Of a stretch of 64,000 nucleotides of DNA, positions 46,592-56,140 are shown one piece after another. The stretch spans positions 1-64,000 of the forward strand of contig CALVXK010000007.1 of the NCBI GenBank assembly GCA_944369075.1. Direction: 5' to 3'. A program made the translations under genes and the position numbers. The notes beneath the pieces were generated by a model. The model ran no database searches. It was not told the DNA's origin and saw only the letters and a list, made by a program, of their open reading frames with translations. How positions within the stretch are numbered: position 1 is the stretch's first letter; each line of letters starts with the position of its first letter. The DNA comes from an uncultured Bacilli bacterium. Lineage in GTDB: Bacteria; Bacillota_I; Bacilli_A; RFN20; CAG-826.

Positions 46592-48019
46592 ATGACTTTA
46601 AAGCGTGAAATAAATATGACTGAAGGTAATTTTAAAACCTTATGGAAAAAAGTCTTTTTATATTCTTTACCAATTATTTTGGTAGGTGTTCTTGAAATAT
46701 TATTTAATACTTTTGATTTAATAACAATTGAGGGAAAAGAAGGTGAACTAGCTGCGGCTGCAGTTGGAGCTAATGCTGGATTTATAGCTTTATTAACTAA
46801 TGTTTTTATTGGTTTATCTACAGGTGAAAACGTAGTTATGGCCAGACACTATGGAAGAAACGATAGTGAAGGTGGAGAAAAATGTGCTTCTACTGGTTTA
46901 CTAATTGCTTTTATTGCCGGAATTATAATTGCTCTTATTGGTTATTTCATTACCCCTTCCTTACTTAAAGTCATGCAGGTTGAAGATTCTTATTTTGATT
47001 TAGCCGTAACTTATCTTCAACTTTATTTCTTCGCTATGCCTTTTATGGCAATATATAATTTTGGATCTGCTACTTTTAGAGGTATGGGTGATTCTACTAC
47101 TCCTTTAATATTCTTAATTATTGCTGGAGTTGTTCATATCGCTTTAGATTATCTTTTTGTTTATGGATTTAATATGTCAGTTCAAGGTGTAGCTTTATCA
47201 AATATTATTTCTTATGCTTTAGCTGCTATATTAGTTTTACTTTTTCTTAGATACAAGAAAAGTTTTATTAAATTTAGATTTAAAGATATTAGATTTAGAA
47301 GAGAAAGTGCTTTAGAAATATTAAAAATTGGTATACCTTCAGCTTTGGAAGGTATGGTATTTGCAATATCAAATATCTTACTTCAATCAAGCGTTAATAC
47401 TTGGGGGAGCAAGGTTGTTGAAGCAAATGCTGATTGTGAAAATATAGAAAACTTTGTTTATACAACAACATTTTGCTTAGCTCAAGGTGGTGCAGCATTT
47501 GTTTCAGCAAATTATTCTATTGGGAAAAAGAAAAATGTTATTAATTTAGTTAAAATAATTGAACTTAATGCCTTTATTGTTGGCCTTATACTTGGACTTA
47601 TCTTCTTAGCTTTAAATAGACCTTTAATTTATGCTTATAGTGGTGGAAAAGCTGATGAAGAACTTTATAGTCTTTGTTTTGAAAGACTTGTACTACTTCT
47701 TTCAACATATTTTTTATGTGGCATGATGGATGGAATTACTAATTCGCTTAGAGGTATGAATAAGCCTTTGGTGCCAATGTTAATTACGATATTTTTCTTA
47801 TGTATATTTAGAGTATTTCGGAACTTTGTGGTTTATTCTCCAGAAGTTGGTAATCCTAGACATTCAACAATATTACTTTATGTTTGTTATCCAATTTCTT
47901 GGATTATGTCGTCATTATTCCAACTTCTTTATCTATATATTAAAAGAAAGAAAATTAGTAAAGAACTTGAAGAAAATAGAATTATTTATCAAGAAAAAGC
48001 TACGAATCCTACTTGCTAG
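46592..48019 (+). CDS. MATE family multidrug/organic cation exporter
   Basis: A 475-residue protein with twelve predicted helices in two similar halves. Features are FLYSLPIILVGVLEILFNTFD in helix 1, AAAAVGANAGFIALLTNVFIGLSTGENVVMARHYG (MATE signature region), FAMPFMAIYNFGSATFRGMGDSTTPLI, and the second-half counterpart LRGMNKPLVPMLI. It should export cationic compounds with Na+ or H+. TAGGAG lies ~14 bases before the ATG at 46592; an in-frame ATG eight codons later is an alternative. Flanked on both sides by gene debris. Ends in TAG. Confidence 0.92.
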   Translation: MTLKREINMTEGNFKTLWKKVFLYSLPIILVGVLEILFNTFDLITIEGKEGELAAAAVGANAGFIALLTNVFIGLSTGENVVMARHYGRNDSEGGEKCASTGLLIAFIAGIIIALIGYFITPSLLKVMQVEDSYFDLAVTYLQLYFFAMPFMAIYNFGSATFRGMGDSTTPLIFLIIAGVVHIALDYLFVYGFNMSVQGVALSNIISYALAAILVLLFLRYKKSFIKFRFKDIRFRRESALEILKIGIPSALEGMVFAISNILLQSSVNTWGSKVVEANADCENIENFVYTTTFCLAQGGAAFVSANYSIGKKKNVINLVKIIELNAFIVGLILGLIFLALNRPLIYAYSGGKADEELYSLCFERLVLLLSTYFLCGMMDGITNSLRGMNKPLVPMLITIFFLCIFRVFRNFVVYSPEVGNPRHSTILLYVCYPISWIMSSLFQLLYLYIKRKKISKELEENRIIYQEKATNPTC

Positions 48020-48061
48020 TTAATGGAATTAAAAAATCCTTGCAGCCTATAAAAATACGTT

Positions 48062-48480
48062 ATGTCAAAATTAGTAAATAACAATGATTACTATCTTTTT
48101 ATTGATAAAATTCAATTTTGTCAAGATTTCGAAGGTGTATTAAATAATTTTCTGCATATTAAGAATCTAGATGTTTATGTAGCTGGTTCAAATTCAAAAT
48201 TATTGTCAAAAGATATAATCTCCGAATTTAGAGAAAGAGGAGATAAAATTCATCTTTCTCCTTTATCTTTTAAAGAATTTCATTCTAACTCTAATAATTT
48301 TGATGAAGCATATAACACTTACATTACTTTTGCGAAATGTCTCTAGTTCTACCTAAAACTAGTGATGAGAAAAAATGACTTACTTAAAAGATTTATTTAA
48401 AGAAACATAGATTAGGGATATTATCAAAAAAAATAAAATTACAAAATAAAAAAGATGCTAAATTAATATTCCTGTTTCAT
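48062..48480 (+). pseudogene. decayed AAA_14/DUF4143 ATPase gene
   Basis: The 94-codon frame carries the Walker B-like YYLFIDKIQFCQDFEGVLN and VYVAGSNSKLLSKDIISEFRERGDKIHLSPLSFKEF, the central signature of DUF4143-type ATP-binding proteins. After the stop at 48344, a shifted frame reads SLVLPKTSDEKK, followed by a TGA and then DLFKET and IRDIIKKNKI in another frame, which match the next part of the same family. The Walker A end upstream and the DUF4143 end downstream are gone. The gene is inactive. Confidence 0.75.
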
Positions 48481-48581
48481 TTAAAAAGTTGTTGTTAGAC
48501 ATAATATCGAATCTAATCTCGATGATAGCGGAATATTTATGATATCTATTAAAGATTTCTTATTAAACAATAATATTCTTA

Positions 48582-49478
48582 TTATTTAGATATAAAATCT
48601 AATATATCGTTATAGACAAAAGAATTATTATCTTCATTTAATATCTCATGTCTCATATTAGGATAAATAATTAAATTAGATTTAAGATTATGTGATAGAT
48701 ATAACTTTTGTAGTTTAACTAATCCTTTGGAGTTATTACCTACCGGATCATCTTTTCCTCCAATAATTAATATATCTAAATTTTTAGATATATTATCAAC
48801 ATTCTTCGAATTTTGAATAGAGGCCATACCTTTTAGAAACGATTTATAGAATCTATTTGTAGCTCTAACCCCACATAAAGGGTCTTCATCATATCTTCTA
48901 ACATTTTCTTTATTATAAGATAACCAATCATTATCACTCTCTCTATTTTTAATTGCTTTAACATAACTTCCAATAGATAAATTATGGAATAAGGTAGCTT
49001 TCTTATCTAAATTCTTTTTATTAATTAAGAATTTAGATAAGAAATAACCTACCTTTGCTAAAGGATTAGGACCGTTACTTCCACAAATAATTACTTTATC
49101 AATTGTTGAAGAATATTTTTCAATATAACCTTGAAGAATAAAAGACCCCATTGAATGACCAAAATTAGTAAGTTCAATATTATTATCATATTTTGATTTA
49201 AGTAACTTATTAAAGTCTTTAAGTACTTCAATATATTTAAAGAAAAAATCATCTACTGGGTTCATTAATTCTCCATTTTTCTCACCTTGTCCAAAATGGT
49301 CTAATGAATATACTGAAATGTTATTTTTATTTAAAAAAGTAGCGAAATCATCATATCTTCCACTATGTTCTGCCATACCTGTTACAATAACAACAATCTT
49401 AGAAGGGGACTTAACTTCCCATTTATGTCCATATAATGAATCATTATTTCTTAAAGCAAACTTTAATTCTTCCATCAT
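48582..49478 (-). CDS. alpha/beta hydrolase, monoacylglycerol-lipase-like
   Basis: A 298-residue cytoplasmic hydrolase of the serine aminopeptidase S33 / lysophospholipase group. The nucleophile elbow is FGHSMGSF, the acid residue lies in IIGGKDDPVG, and the His in NMRHEILNE near the C-terminus completes the triad. SLDHFGQGEKNGE and IVVIVTGMAEHSGRYDDFA fit monoacylglycerol-lipase-like enzymes. GAGG stands nine bases before the first ATG (49478). Substrate not determined; lipid ester hydrolysis is likely. Confidence 0.88.
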   Translation of the reverse strand: MMEELKFALRNNDSLYGHKWEVKSPSKIVVIVTGMAEHSGRYDDFATFLNKNNISVYSLDHFGQGEKNGELMNPVDDFFFKYIEVLKDFNKLLKSKYDNNIELTNFGHSMGSFILQGYIEKYSSTIDKVIICGSNGPNPLAKVGYFLSKFLINKKNLDKKATLFHNLSIGSYVKAIKNRESDNDWLSYNKENVRRYDEDPLCGVRATNRFYKSFLKGMASIQNSKNVDNISKNLDILIIGGKDDPVGNNSKGLVKLQKLYLSHNLKSNLIIYPNMRHEILNEDNNSFVYNDILDFISK

Positions 49479-49548
49479 AAAAATTACCTCTAAACTAATT
49501 ATTTATATTATATTAGTTAAGTATTTTTATTTTAAGATAAAATAGTGT

Positions 49549-51828
49549 TTATTTTGCTTGTTTTATTGATAAACCAATTCTTTTTCGATCTAGATCTAAA
49601 GAAATAACTTTAACTTTTACAACTTGATTGATAGAAAAAATATCAGAAAGATTTTTAATATAAGAATCGCTAGCTTCTGAAATATGAACTAATCCATCTT
49701 GATGAACATTAATATCAACAAACATACCAAAATCCATAATGTTTCTTATTGTTCCATTTAAAATCATTCCAACTTTTAAATCTTTAATATCTTTAACTTT
49801 ATTATCTAAAGTTACAATTTCCATCTCATCTCTAATATCTCTACCTGGATTTTTAAGTTCACTTAAAATATCTTCTAAAGTTTCTAAAATCATATCTTTA
49901 TGTTCGTTAAGGAACTTTGTTTTATTTAATGAATTAAGTTTAGAAACTCTTTCTTCATATGAATCATTTTTTAAATCACAATTAACTTCTTTTAAAATGA
50001 GTTTTGCATCATTATATCTTTCTGGATGAATCATCGTGTTATCTAATATTTCTTCACTATCTTCAACTTTTAAGAAACCGGCACATTGAGTAAAAGCTTT
50101 TTCGCCCATCATTTTAACTTTCTTTAAATCATTTCTAGATTTAAAGTCACCATTTTCTTTTCGATATTCATAAATATTTTTAGCTAAAGTTTTCGAAACC
50201 CCTGAAACATAATTAAGTAAAGAAATAGAAGCATTATTAACTCTAACTCCAACTTTATTAACGCAGTCTTCAACAACATTAGATAAAGCATCATTTAGTT
50301 TAGTTTGGTTCATATCGTGTTGATATTGACCAACTCCAATTGCTTTAGGTTCAATTTTTACAAGTTCAGCTAAAGGATCAATGATTCTTCTTGCTAAAGA
50401 TATAGCACTTCTTTTTTCAACGCTAAGTTCAGGAAATTCTTCTTCCCCAAGTTTAGAAGCACTATAAACGCTCGTACCACTTTCATTAACAATAAATATC
50501 TTTGTAGAATTTAGATTATATTCTTTTAACATTACATTAAGTACTTCTTCACTTTCTCTAGAAGCAGTACCATTGCCTAAAGCAATATAATCTATATCGT
50601 ATTTTTTAATTAAAGTTGCAATTTCTTTTTTACCTTTTTCAACTTGTTCTTTACTACTAGAAGTAATATAAACTGTACCTACTTCATGAGGAATAGAAAG
50701 AGTATCAACATAGGCATATTTACATCCTGTTCTAAAACCAGGATCAAAACCTAAAACTTTCTTATTTTTTAATGGTGGATAAAGTAATAATTCTTTTAAA
50801 TTCTTCTTAAATACTTCAATTGATCTATCTTCAGCAAAAGTAAATAAATCATTTTCAATTTCATTAGTTATCGAAGGTAAAATAGATTTATTTAATGAAT
50901 CTTTAATACATTCACTAATAATATCTTCAAAATAGATATTATTAGTTTTAATGTAATGATATGACATATAAGAAATTAATCTATCTTTATCATAACTAAA
51001 TGAAAAAGAAAGTTCTTTTTCTTTATTTCCTCTAAATATTGCTAAAATTTGATAAGGTTTAAGTTTATTAATCTTATTTTCAAAATCTTTATATGTATCG
51101 TATTTTGATTTAACATTAGTTAATGTATTATCTTTACTTTCTTTTAACTTAACTTTAATTAAACCATAATTATAAATTGATTCTTTAATGTATTTTCTAA
51201 ATTTAGGATCATCACTAAATTCTTCTTTAATAATATCTTTTGCTCCTTCTAAAGCTTCTTCTTTTGATTTAACACCTTTTTCTTCATTTACAAAAGATTC
51301 TAAATAAGAATTATAAAAATCATCGACATATCTATTTTTTAAGATAACATCTTTAATAGGTTCAAGACCTTTTTCAATAGCTTTCTTTGCTTTTGAAACT
51401 CTTTTTTCTTTATAAGGACGATATAAATCTTCTAAAGTTGATAAAACAAAGGTTGATTTAATCTCGTTTTCTAATTCTTTAGTTAATTTATCTTTAAGAT
51501 ATATTGCATTTAAAATCGTTTCTTTTCTTTCTTCAATATTTCTTAAATACTTTAATCTTTCTTCAAAATTTCTTAAAGTTACATCATCTGTATTATTTGT
51601 TACTTCTTTTCTATATCTAGCAATAAAAGGAACTGTATTTCCTTCATCAAGTAAGTTTATAATCTTACTTACAATATCTTCTTTTAAATTAAGTTCATTT
51701 GATAAAGTTAAAACAATTCTTTTTAAAGATTCCTCTTTATTAAAATCATACTTTTTAACTTCATTATCTTCACTATTATTCTCATTAGTATTTAACGAAT
51801 TTGCTATATCTAAGTTATTTTCTAACAT
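49549..51828 (-). CDS. tex: Tex-family RNA-binding transcription accessory protein
   Basis: A 759-residue nucleic-acid-binding protein of the Tex family. In order: N-terminal helical region (VPFIARYRKEVTNNTDD), RNase H-like YqgF domain (VLGFDPGFRTGCKYAYVD, IALGNGTASRESEE), Tex-typical SVYSASKLGEEEFPEL, helix-hairpin-helix (SISLLNYVSGVSKTLAKNI and DFKSRNDLKKVKMMGEKAFTQCAGFLKV) and a C-terminal S1 domain (GTIRNIMDFGMFVDINVHQDGLVHISEAS). An acidic Asn-rich leader of ~25 residues precedes the conserved part. GAGGATTAATA before the ATG supports the start. Confidence 0.95.
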   Translation of the reverse strand: MLENNLDIANSLNTNENNSEDNEVKKYDFNKEESLKRIVLTLSNELNLKEDIVSKIINLLDEGNTVPFIARYRKEVTNNTDDVTLRNFEERLKYLRNIEERKETILNAIYLKDKLTKELENEIKSTFVLSTLEDLYRPYKEKRVSKAKKAIEKGLEPIKDVILKNRYVDDFYNSYLESFVNEEKGVKSKEEALEGAKDIIKEEFSDDPKFRKYIKESIYNYGLIKVKLKESKDNTLTNVKSKYDTYKDFENKINKLKPYQILAIFRGNKEKELSFSFSYDKDRLISYMSYHYIKTNNIYFEDIISECIKDSLNKSILPSITNEIENDLFTFAEDRSIEVFKKNLKELLLYPPLKNKKVLGFDPGFRTGCKYAYVDTLSIPHEVGTVYITSSSKEQVEKGKKEIATLIKKYDIDYIALGNGTASRESEEVLNVMLKEYNLNSTKIFIVNESGTSVYSASKLGEEEFPELSVEKRSAISLARRIIDPLAELVKIEPKAIGVGQYQHDMNQTKLNDALSNVVEDCVNKVGVRVNNASISLLNYVSGVSKTLAKNIYEYRKENGDFKSRNDLKKVKMMGEKAFTQCAGFLKVEDSEEILDNTMIHPERYNDAKLILKEVNCDLKNDSYEERVSKLNSLNKTKFLNEHKDMILETLEDILSELKNPGRDIRDEMEIVTLDNKVKDIKDLKVGMILNGTIRNIMDFGMFVDINVHQDGLVHISEASDSYIKNLSDIFSINQVVKVKVISLDLDRKRIGLSIKQAK

Positions 51829-51858
51829 TATTAATCCTCAAATTTTTATTTATCAATC

Positions 51859-51886
51859 AAATTCCTCCCTTTTTGGGGAGGAATTT
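51859..51886 (-). terminator. hairpin after lemA
   Basis: AAATTCCTCCC (51859-51869) pairs perfectly with GGGAGGAATTT (51876-51886) around a six-base loop. It lies downstream of lemA and just upstream of tex on the - strand. The T-tail is weak, so it may be only a partial terminator, or act within a lemA-tex transcript. Confidence 0.6.
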
Positions 51887-51913
51887 ATAATTCTAGTAGT
51901 TATTTTATAAATA

Positions 51914-52588
51914 TTAATTAAAGAATGTACCTCTAGCTTCTTCTTTAACTTCTTTAGAAATTGAAAAAGGAATTCTAGTGGTATATCCTCTTTTAGCAGC
52001 AACAATTTGTTTTGTTGGCCATTCAAAAATAGCATTATTCCATCTATTTACTGCATCATTATAAAGTTCTCTAGCGGCAGTAATTTCTCTTTGTAAATAA
52101 GAGTTTTTTTGTAAAACATCAGCTATTTCTTGATGAGCTTTTAAATCTGGATAGTTTTCAAAAGCAACATTAATTTTAGCAGCAACATTATCCATTGTTT
52201 GAGCAATTTCATTTCTTGCTCTATCTCCTTCTGGAGAATTAACTCCACCTCTATAAGAAGCGATTTTAGTCATTGTATCTTTATCTAAATCAATTGCTTT
52301 ATCTAAAAGCTGAGCAGCATTTTTAAGTTCCACAACTCTTTGTTCCATGTAGTTATCAACGGTTGAAGCAGCTGATTGAATATTTTGTTGAAGTTGAGAA
52401 AGATATTTTCCAGCATTAATTTTCATAAATAAGAAAATAATACCAGGAATAATACCAAGTACCCATAAAATAACTTCAAATATTGTTGAACCAACTCCTA
52501 CTTTTACTGGAATTTGTTTTTCTATAACGCTAACGTCTCTACCTTCTTCCTTAATAGGACCAGTTACTTCATCTAATTCATTTGGCAT
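51914..52588 (-). CDS. lemA: LemA family membrane protein
   Basis: A 224-residue protein with one N-terminal helix (about 35-55, VGSTIFEVILWVLGIIPGIIFL) after a charged segment, and a long helical domain with LSQLQQNIQSAASTVDNYMEQRVVEL, NEIAQTMDNVAAKINVAFENYPDLKA and AARELYNDAVNRWNNAIFEWP, all LemA hallmarks. Function of LemA proteins is unclear; they are often encoded near large membrane proteins of unknown role, as here (54098-56035). AAAGGAGATAAT precedes the ATG. Confidence 0.92.
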   Translation of the reverse strand: MPNELDEVTGPIKEEGRDVSVIEKQIPVKVGVGSTIFEVILWVLGIIPGIIFLFMKINAGKYLSQLQQNIQSAASTVDNYMEQRVVELKNAAQLLDKAIDLDKDTMTKIASYRGGVNSPEGDRARNEIAQTMDNVAAKINVAFENYPDLKAHQEIADVLQKNSYLQREITAARELYNDAVNRWNNAIFEWPTKQIVAAKRGYTTRIPFSISKEVKEEARGTFFN

Positions 52589-52684
52589 AATTATTATCTC
52601 CTTTAATAATTTAAATTTATATTAAGATTATACCATCTACTTACTTTTTAAGATATAAAATTTAGTTAAGAAAAAGTCATTATT

Positions 52685-52994
52685 TTAGTTAAACGAGCCT
52701 ATTTCAATGACTTTCTTTATACCTTTTTCAATAGCTTCATCATATGTCATATCTTCTAAGAGCAACTTATTTGATTGATTAAGATAATTGTTTTCAAAAA
52801 ATCTAGTTTTAATAATACTATTTAAAAGTTCATTAAAATCATATTGATCTTGGCAAGAATATTGATTATTTGCTTCTTTTCTACTTTCTCTAACTCTATC
52901 TCTTAAAATTTTTAATTCCTTCAGACCTTCCGCTTCTAAATAAGCTTCTAAATCATCCTTTATAGTGAAATTTAAATCTTTTTTTCACAACAAA
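52685..52994 (-). pseudogene. start-less open frame, probable gene remnant
   Basis: On the - strand an open frame of ~99 codons runs from 52982 to the TAA at 52685. It reads KDLNFTIKDDLEAYLEAEGL, then ILRDRVRESRKEANNQYS, and ends DEAIEKGIKKVIEIGSFN. It lacks a start: just upstream a run of seven A is preceded by GTG in a different frame, so a one-base slip in the A-run would join GTG to the frame. The strongly helical, charged composition looks like real protein. No family is recognised and no Shine-Dalgarno precedes the GTG. Confidence 0.5.
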
Positions 52995-53060
52995 ATTACT
53001 TAATAAAACTTCTTTTATCAAGATAAATAAAAAAGTTTACTATTATTTTTTATCTACTTT

Positions 53061-54086
53061 TTAAAAGGTTATTTTCTTAGTTATTTCATCAAATTTTATA
53101 TCATTTTCTTTAATTAAGTTACCAATTTCTTCTAATGTAGGCATAGGTAGAGCCCCTTCTTTTAAAATAGTAAGTCCACCACATATTGAGCCTATTTTAG
53201 TAGCGTTAATTAACTCCAAAGGAGAAAAATCTAAAGAAGATGAATTAAAATCTTTTAAAGAAGAAAGATAGCCAATAAATCCTCCAAAAGAAGCATCCCC
53301 ACATCCAATTGCATCTTTAATTTCTTCTTTTTTAAAATGTAATGGAGAAACTATATATCCTTCTTTATTTTTAGTATCAATTACCATCATATCTTTATCG
53401 CTATCAGTTAAAAAGATATAAGATAAATTATGATATTTTGAGATTATTTCCTTAATAGAAAAAATATAATCATCATTATTAGTAAATAAAGAAAGTTCAT
53501 CTTTTCCTATTTTTAAAATATTAGCATAGCGAAGAATCTTCTTTACTATTTTTCTCCAACTAACTTTGGAAAATAAATCTTTACGGTAATTTGGATCAAA
53601 AACGATTGTTGCATTATTTTTCGAATATATTTCTAAAATCTCTAATATTTCATCTTCATTAAGTTCAGATAAAAAAGGAATTGTTCCTAAATAAAAAATA
53701 GAAGGCAAATCTTTTTCTAACTTAACAAAATCTAAAATAGATGTATTTAAAAAAGAAGCTTTATCTAATATAAAAGAAAATGATCTATCTCCACTACTTT
53801 GATCTATTTTAGCTAAAGAAAAGGCAATATTACTATCTTCAATATAAGTTAAATAATCTTTCTTAACATTTTCTTTAGCTAAAATATCTAAAATATTATC
53901 TAAATATTTTTCGATATTACTATTTTTTGTAGGTAAAAAGGAAGAAAGATAAGATACATTATTTTTAAATTTAGCAACCATTGAAATAAAATTTAATGGT
54001 GCTCCGCCTACCTTTTCATTTTTAATTTTATTATCGATAACTACTTTATCGATAATTATCTCTCCAAATGCTACAATCCTATTCAT
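53061..54086 (-). CDS. PfkB family carbohydrate kinase, fructokinase-like
   Basis: A 341-residue sugar kinase of the ribokinase/PfkB superfamily. Landmarks are AFGEIIIDKVV at the start, the glycine motif KVGGAPLNFISMVAKF, and VFDPNYRKDLFS. The catalytic motif is DAIGCGDASFGGFIGYL, with the conserved GxGD aspartate in place (usual form GAGD). The GGAPLN motif is commoner in fructokinases. It starts 11 bases after the stop of the 645-residue membrane protein gene. The sugar is inferred only from motif similarity. Confidence 0.87.
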   Translation of the reverse strand: MNRIVAFGEIIIDKVVIDNKIKNEKVGGAPLNFISMVAKFKNNVSYLSSFLPTKNSNIEKYLDNILDILAKENVKKDYLTYIEDSNIAFSLAKIDQSSGDRSFSFILDKASFLNTSILDFVKLEKDLPSIFYLGTIPFLSELNEDEILEILEIYSKNNATIVFDPNYRKDLFSKVSWRKIVKKILRYANILKIGKDELSLFTNNDDYIFSIKEIISKYHNLSYIFLTDSDKDMMVIDTKNKEGYIVSPLHFKKEEIKDAIGCGDASFGGFIGYLSSLKDFNSSSLDFSPLELINATKIGSICGGLTILKEGALPMPTLEEIGNLIKENDIKFDEITKKITF

Positions 54087-54097
54087 ATATATTAAAT

Positions 54098-56035
54098 TTA
54101 AATTAGTTTATTAAGTTCATTAATGATTTTATCATAATCTAAATTAGTAAAATCATTCTCTTTTGTTAAATCACCTTTTAAAGGAATCATATAAAGTGAA
54201 TTTACTTCTTCTAAAGAATATATATCAAATAAATTACTAAGTACTTCATTAGATTCAACTATATCTTTCGATTTAAGTAAATTTCTTAGTCCACTAAGAC
54301 TATTTCCAATAATTACTCTTCTAGTTCTATTTAAACTATGATATTCAACATAATTAACAGGAACATCATAAATTCTTCCATTATTAGCACTTTTAGGAAT
54401 ATAAGCTATTTTATTTTCACCAAAATAAGAAAAAGCATAAACATCAACAATATCATAATTTTCATAACGCTTAATAAAGTTATATTTTAAAATTGTTGGA
54501 GTTGTATGATTTTTAGGAGCAAATTCTTTATCACTAGATTTATTGAGTAATGGTTCAATTGCATATGAAGAGAAATTTCTTTCATAGTAATCTTTATAAA
54601 TATATTCTAGTGGTTTATGTTGTTGATAAAGTGGAATAGATAAAAGTGGAGCAAAATCAAAATATAAACTTGAAAAGAAATTTTGAGCATAATTTAAAAA
54701 GTTCATCTTACTAACTTTATAAGAAGGCGAAGCAAAACTAGAAGGAATAACATCATAATTAAATTCTTGAGAATGAACTGATTTAACATAGTTTCTTATT
54801 CCATCTTTAATAAATATAAAATCATCGCCATAAGGTGAAAATTTAATTAAATCTTCCATTTCTTGTTGAGCAAGTGGGGTAAAAAGTAACCTAAATTCCG
54901 TCTCATTATCTCTAGAAAGAGTATTAAAATAAACTTCAAATTCTTTGTTAGTAAGAAGCGTTAACTTCTTACCTTCTTTTAAAGCATCTTCTTCTTTTTC
55001 TTCTAAATCTTTTATTCTTCTATTTAAATCTTTTTCACTTAATTCTTTTTCAATAGTAGGATTATTTTTTCTAATAAAATGAAGATTAGGTGCAGCTTCA
55101 TTACCTAAAAATAAAGTTGCTCTATTTGAATAATATGGACAAGGTAGAGTTAAACTTGCAACTAATGTTTGACTTCTAGTAGAGCTATTTTTACCATTAT
55201 AAACAGTGTAAGTAACAACAATACTTCCAGTATATGTTTTTTCTCCTAAATTATGATAAAGCGTATTATATAAAATAAATGGTGAGCCATAACATTCTCC
55301 TGATAGAACTGAAATCATCGATTCATCGCTACCTTGATTATCTAAAATACCATATTTTTCTTTAATAAAACTAAATTTCTTATAATCTAAATATTCATCA
55401 AATCTAATTGAAGGAATAGTTAAAGTAAATACTTTTTTAAACATATGGTAAGAAAAAAGATTATTTAAAGGAGCCATTTCAATGTTACATTTTATAAGTA
55501 AGTTATCTTTTTCTTTATTTAATTTATCAATTTCTTTAGTTAGTCTAATAATTGCAGCATCTCTTTTTTTATTTTTCAATACTAAAAAGATAATACCTAA
55601 AATAATTAAAATAACTCCTAAAATTATTCCAACTATTCCAAAAGTAAGAAATCCATTAATATTAAGAAGAGCGATAACAAAAAGAATAATACCAATTACT
55701 AAAGAAATAATTGATAAAGTTTTACGTAAATTTTTAGCACCTTTATGTTTATCTAGTTCTTCTTTTTTTATTTTAAGTTCATCTAATTTTTTTAGATATA
55801 AATCATAATCAGCAATATTTTGATTAACATCAATCTTAGATTTTTTAACTAAATCTTCAAAAAATTGATCGGCTTCTTCATTAACTTTATTTTTGTAAAT
55901 ATTATTAAAGTCTTTTAAAGGAGAATAAATGTATTTTGTATCATCTATTTTGTTTTTTATATCTGCTTTAGCTTTATCATCAAAATTAGCGATATTATCT
56001 TTTGATATAAATTTATTTAAATCAAGTTCGTCCAT
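54098..56035 (-). CDS. large protein with two membrane helices, unknown function
   Basis: A 645-residue protein. Residues 1-100 are charged and helical; two hydrophobic helices follow at about 108-125 and 131-155 (GIVGIILGVILIILGIIFLVL). The remaining ~490 residues are cytoplasmic or surface-exposed, containing a beta-rich part (GSIVVTYTVYNG, QTLVASLTLPCPYY), a charged coil (about 345-365) and a C-terminal mixed domain. The layout (helix pair, charged arm, folded tail) resembles DUF3137-type proteins often found with LemA, encoded 1.5 kb downstream on the same strand. It precedes the PfkB kinase by 11 bases. Family not certain. Confidence 0.7.
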   Translation of the reverse strand: MDELDLNKFISKDNIANFDDKAKADIKNKIDDTKYIYSPLKDFNNIYKNKVNEEADQFFEDLVKKSKIDVNQNIADYDLYLKKLDELKIKKEELDKHKGAKNLRKTLSIISLVIGIILFVIALLNINGFLTFGIVGIILGVILIILGIIFLVLKNKKRDAAIIRLTKEIDKLNKEKDNLLIKCNIEMAPLNNLFSYHMFKKVFTLTIPSIRFDEYLDYKKFSFIKEKYGILDNQGSDESMISVLSGECYGSPFILYNTLYHNLGEKTYTGSIVVTYTVYNGKNSSTRSQTLVASLTLPCPYYSNRATLFLGNEAAPNLHFIRKNNPTIEKELSEKDLNRRIKDLEEKEEDALKEGKKLTLLTNKEFEVYFNTLSRDNETEFRLLFTPLAQQEMEDLIKFSPYGDDFIFIKDGIRNYVKSVHSQEFNYDVIPSSFASPSYKVSKMNFLNYAQNFFSSLYFDFAPLLSIPLYQQHKPLEYIYKDYYERNFSSYAIEPLLNKSSDKEFAPKNHTTPTILKYNFIKRYENYDIVDVYAFSYFGENKIAYIPKSANNGRIYDVPVNYVEYHSLNRTRRVIIGNSLSGLRNLLKSKDIVESNEVLSNLFDIYSLEEVNSLYMIPLKGDLTKENDFTNLDYDKIINELNKLI

Positions 56036-56140
56036 AATTATTAAATTAATTTCACCCTTATTATAAATAAAATTCTAACATCTACTCACTTTTATATAAA
56101 GTTAATGTTTCTATATTTTTAAACAAAAAATCTTACTAAT

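Noticed and set aside
53998-54065. Pairs of TATCGATAA-like palindromes
   Set aside because: They lie inside the PfkB kinase coding region (VVIDNKIKNEK segment) and follow from its AT-rich codons; no evidence of an operator.
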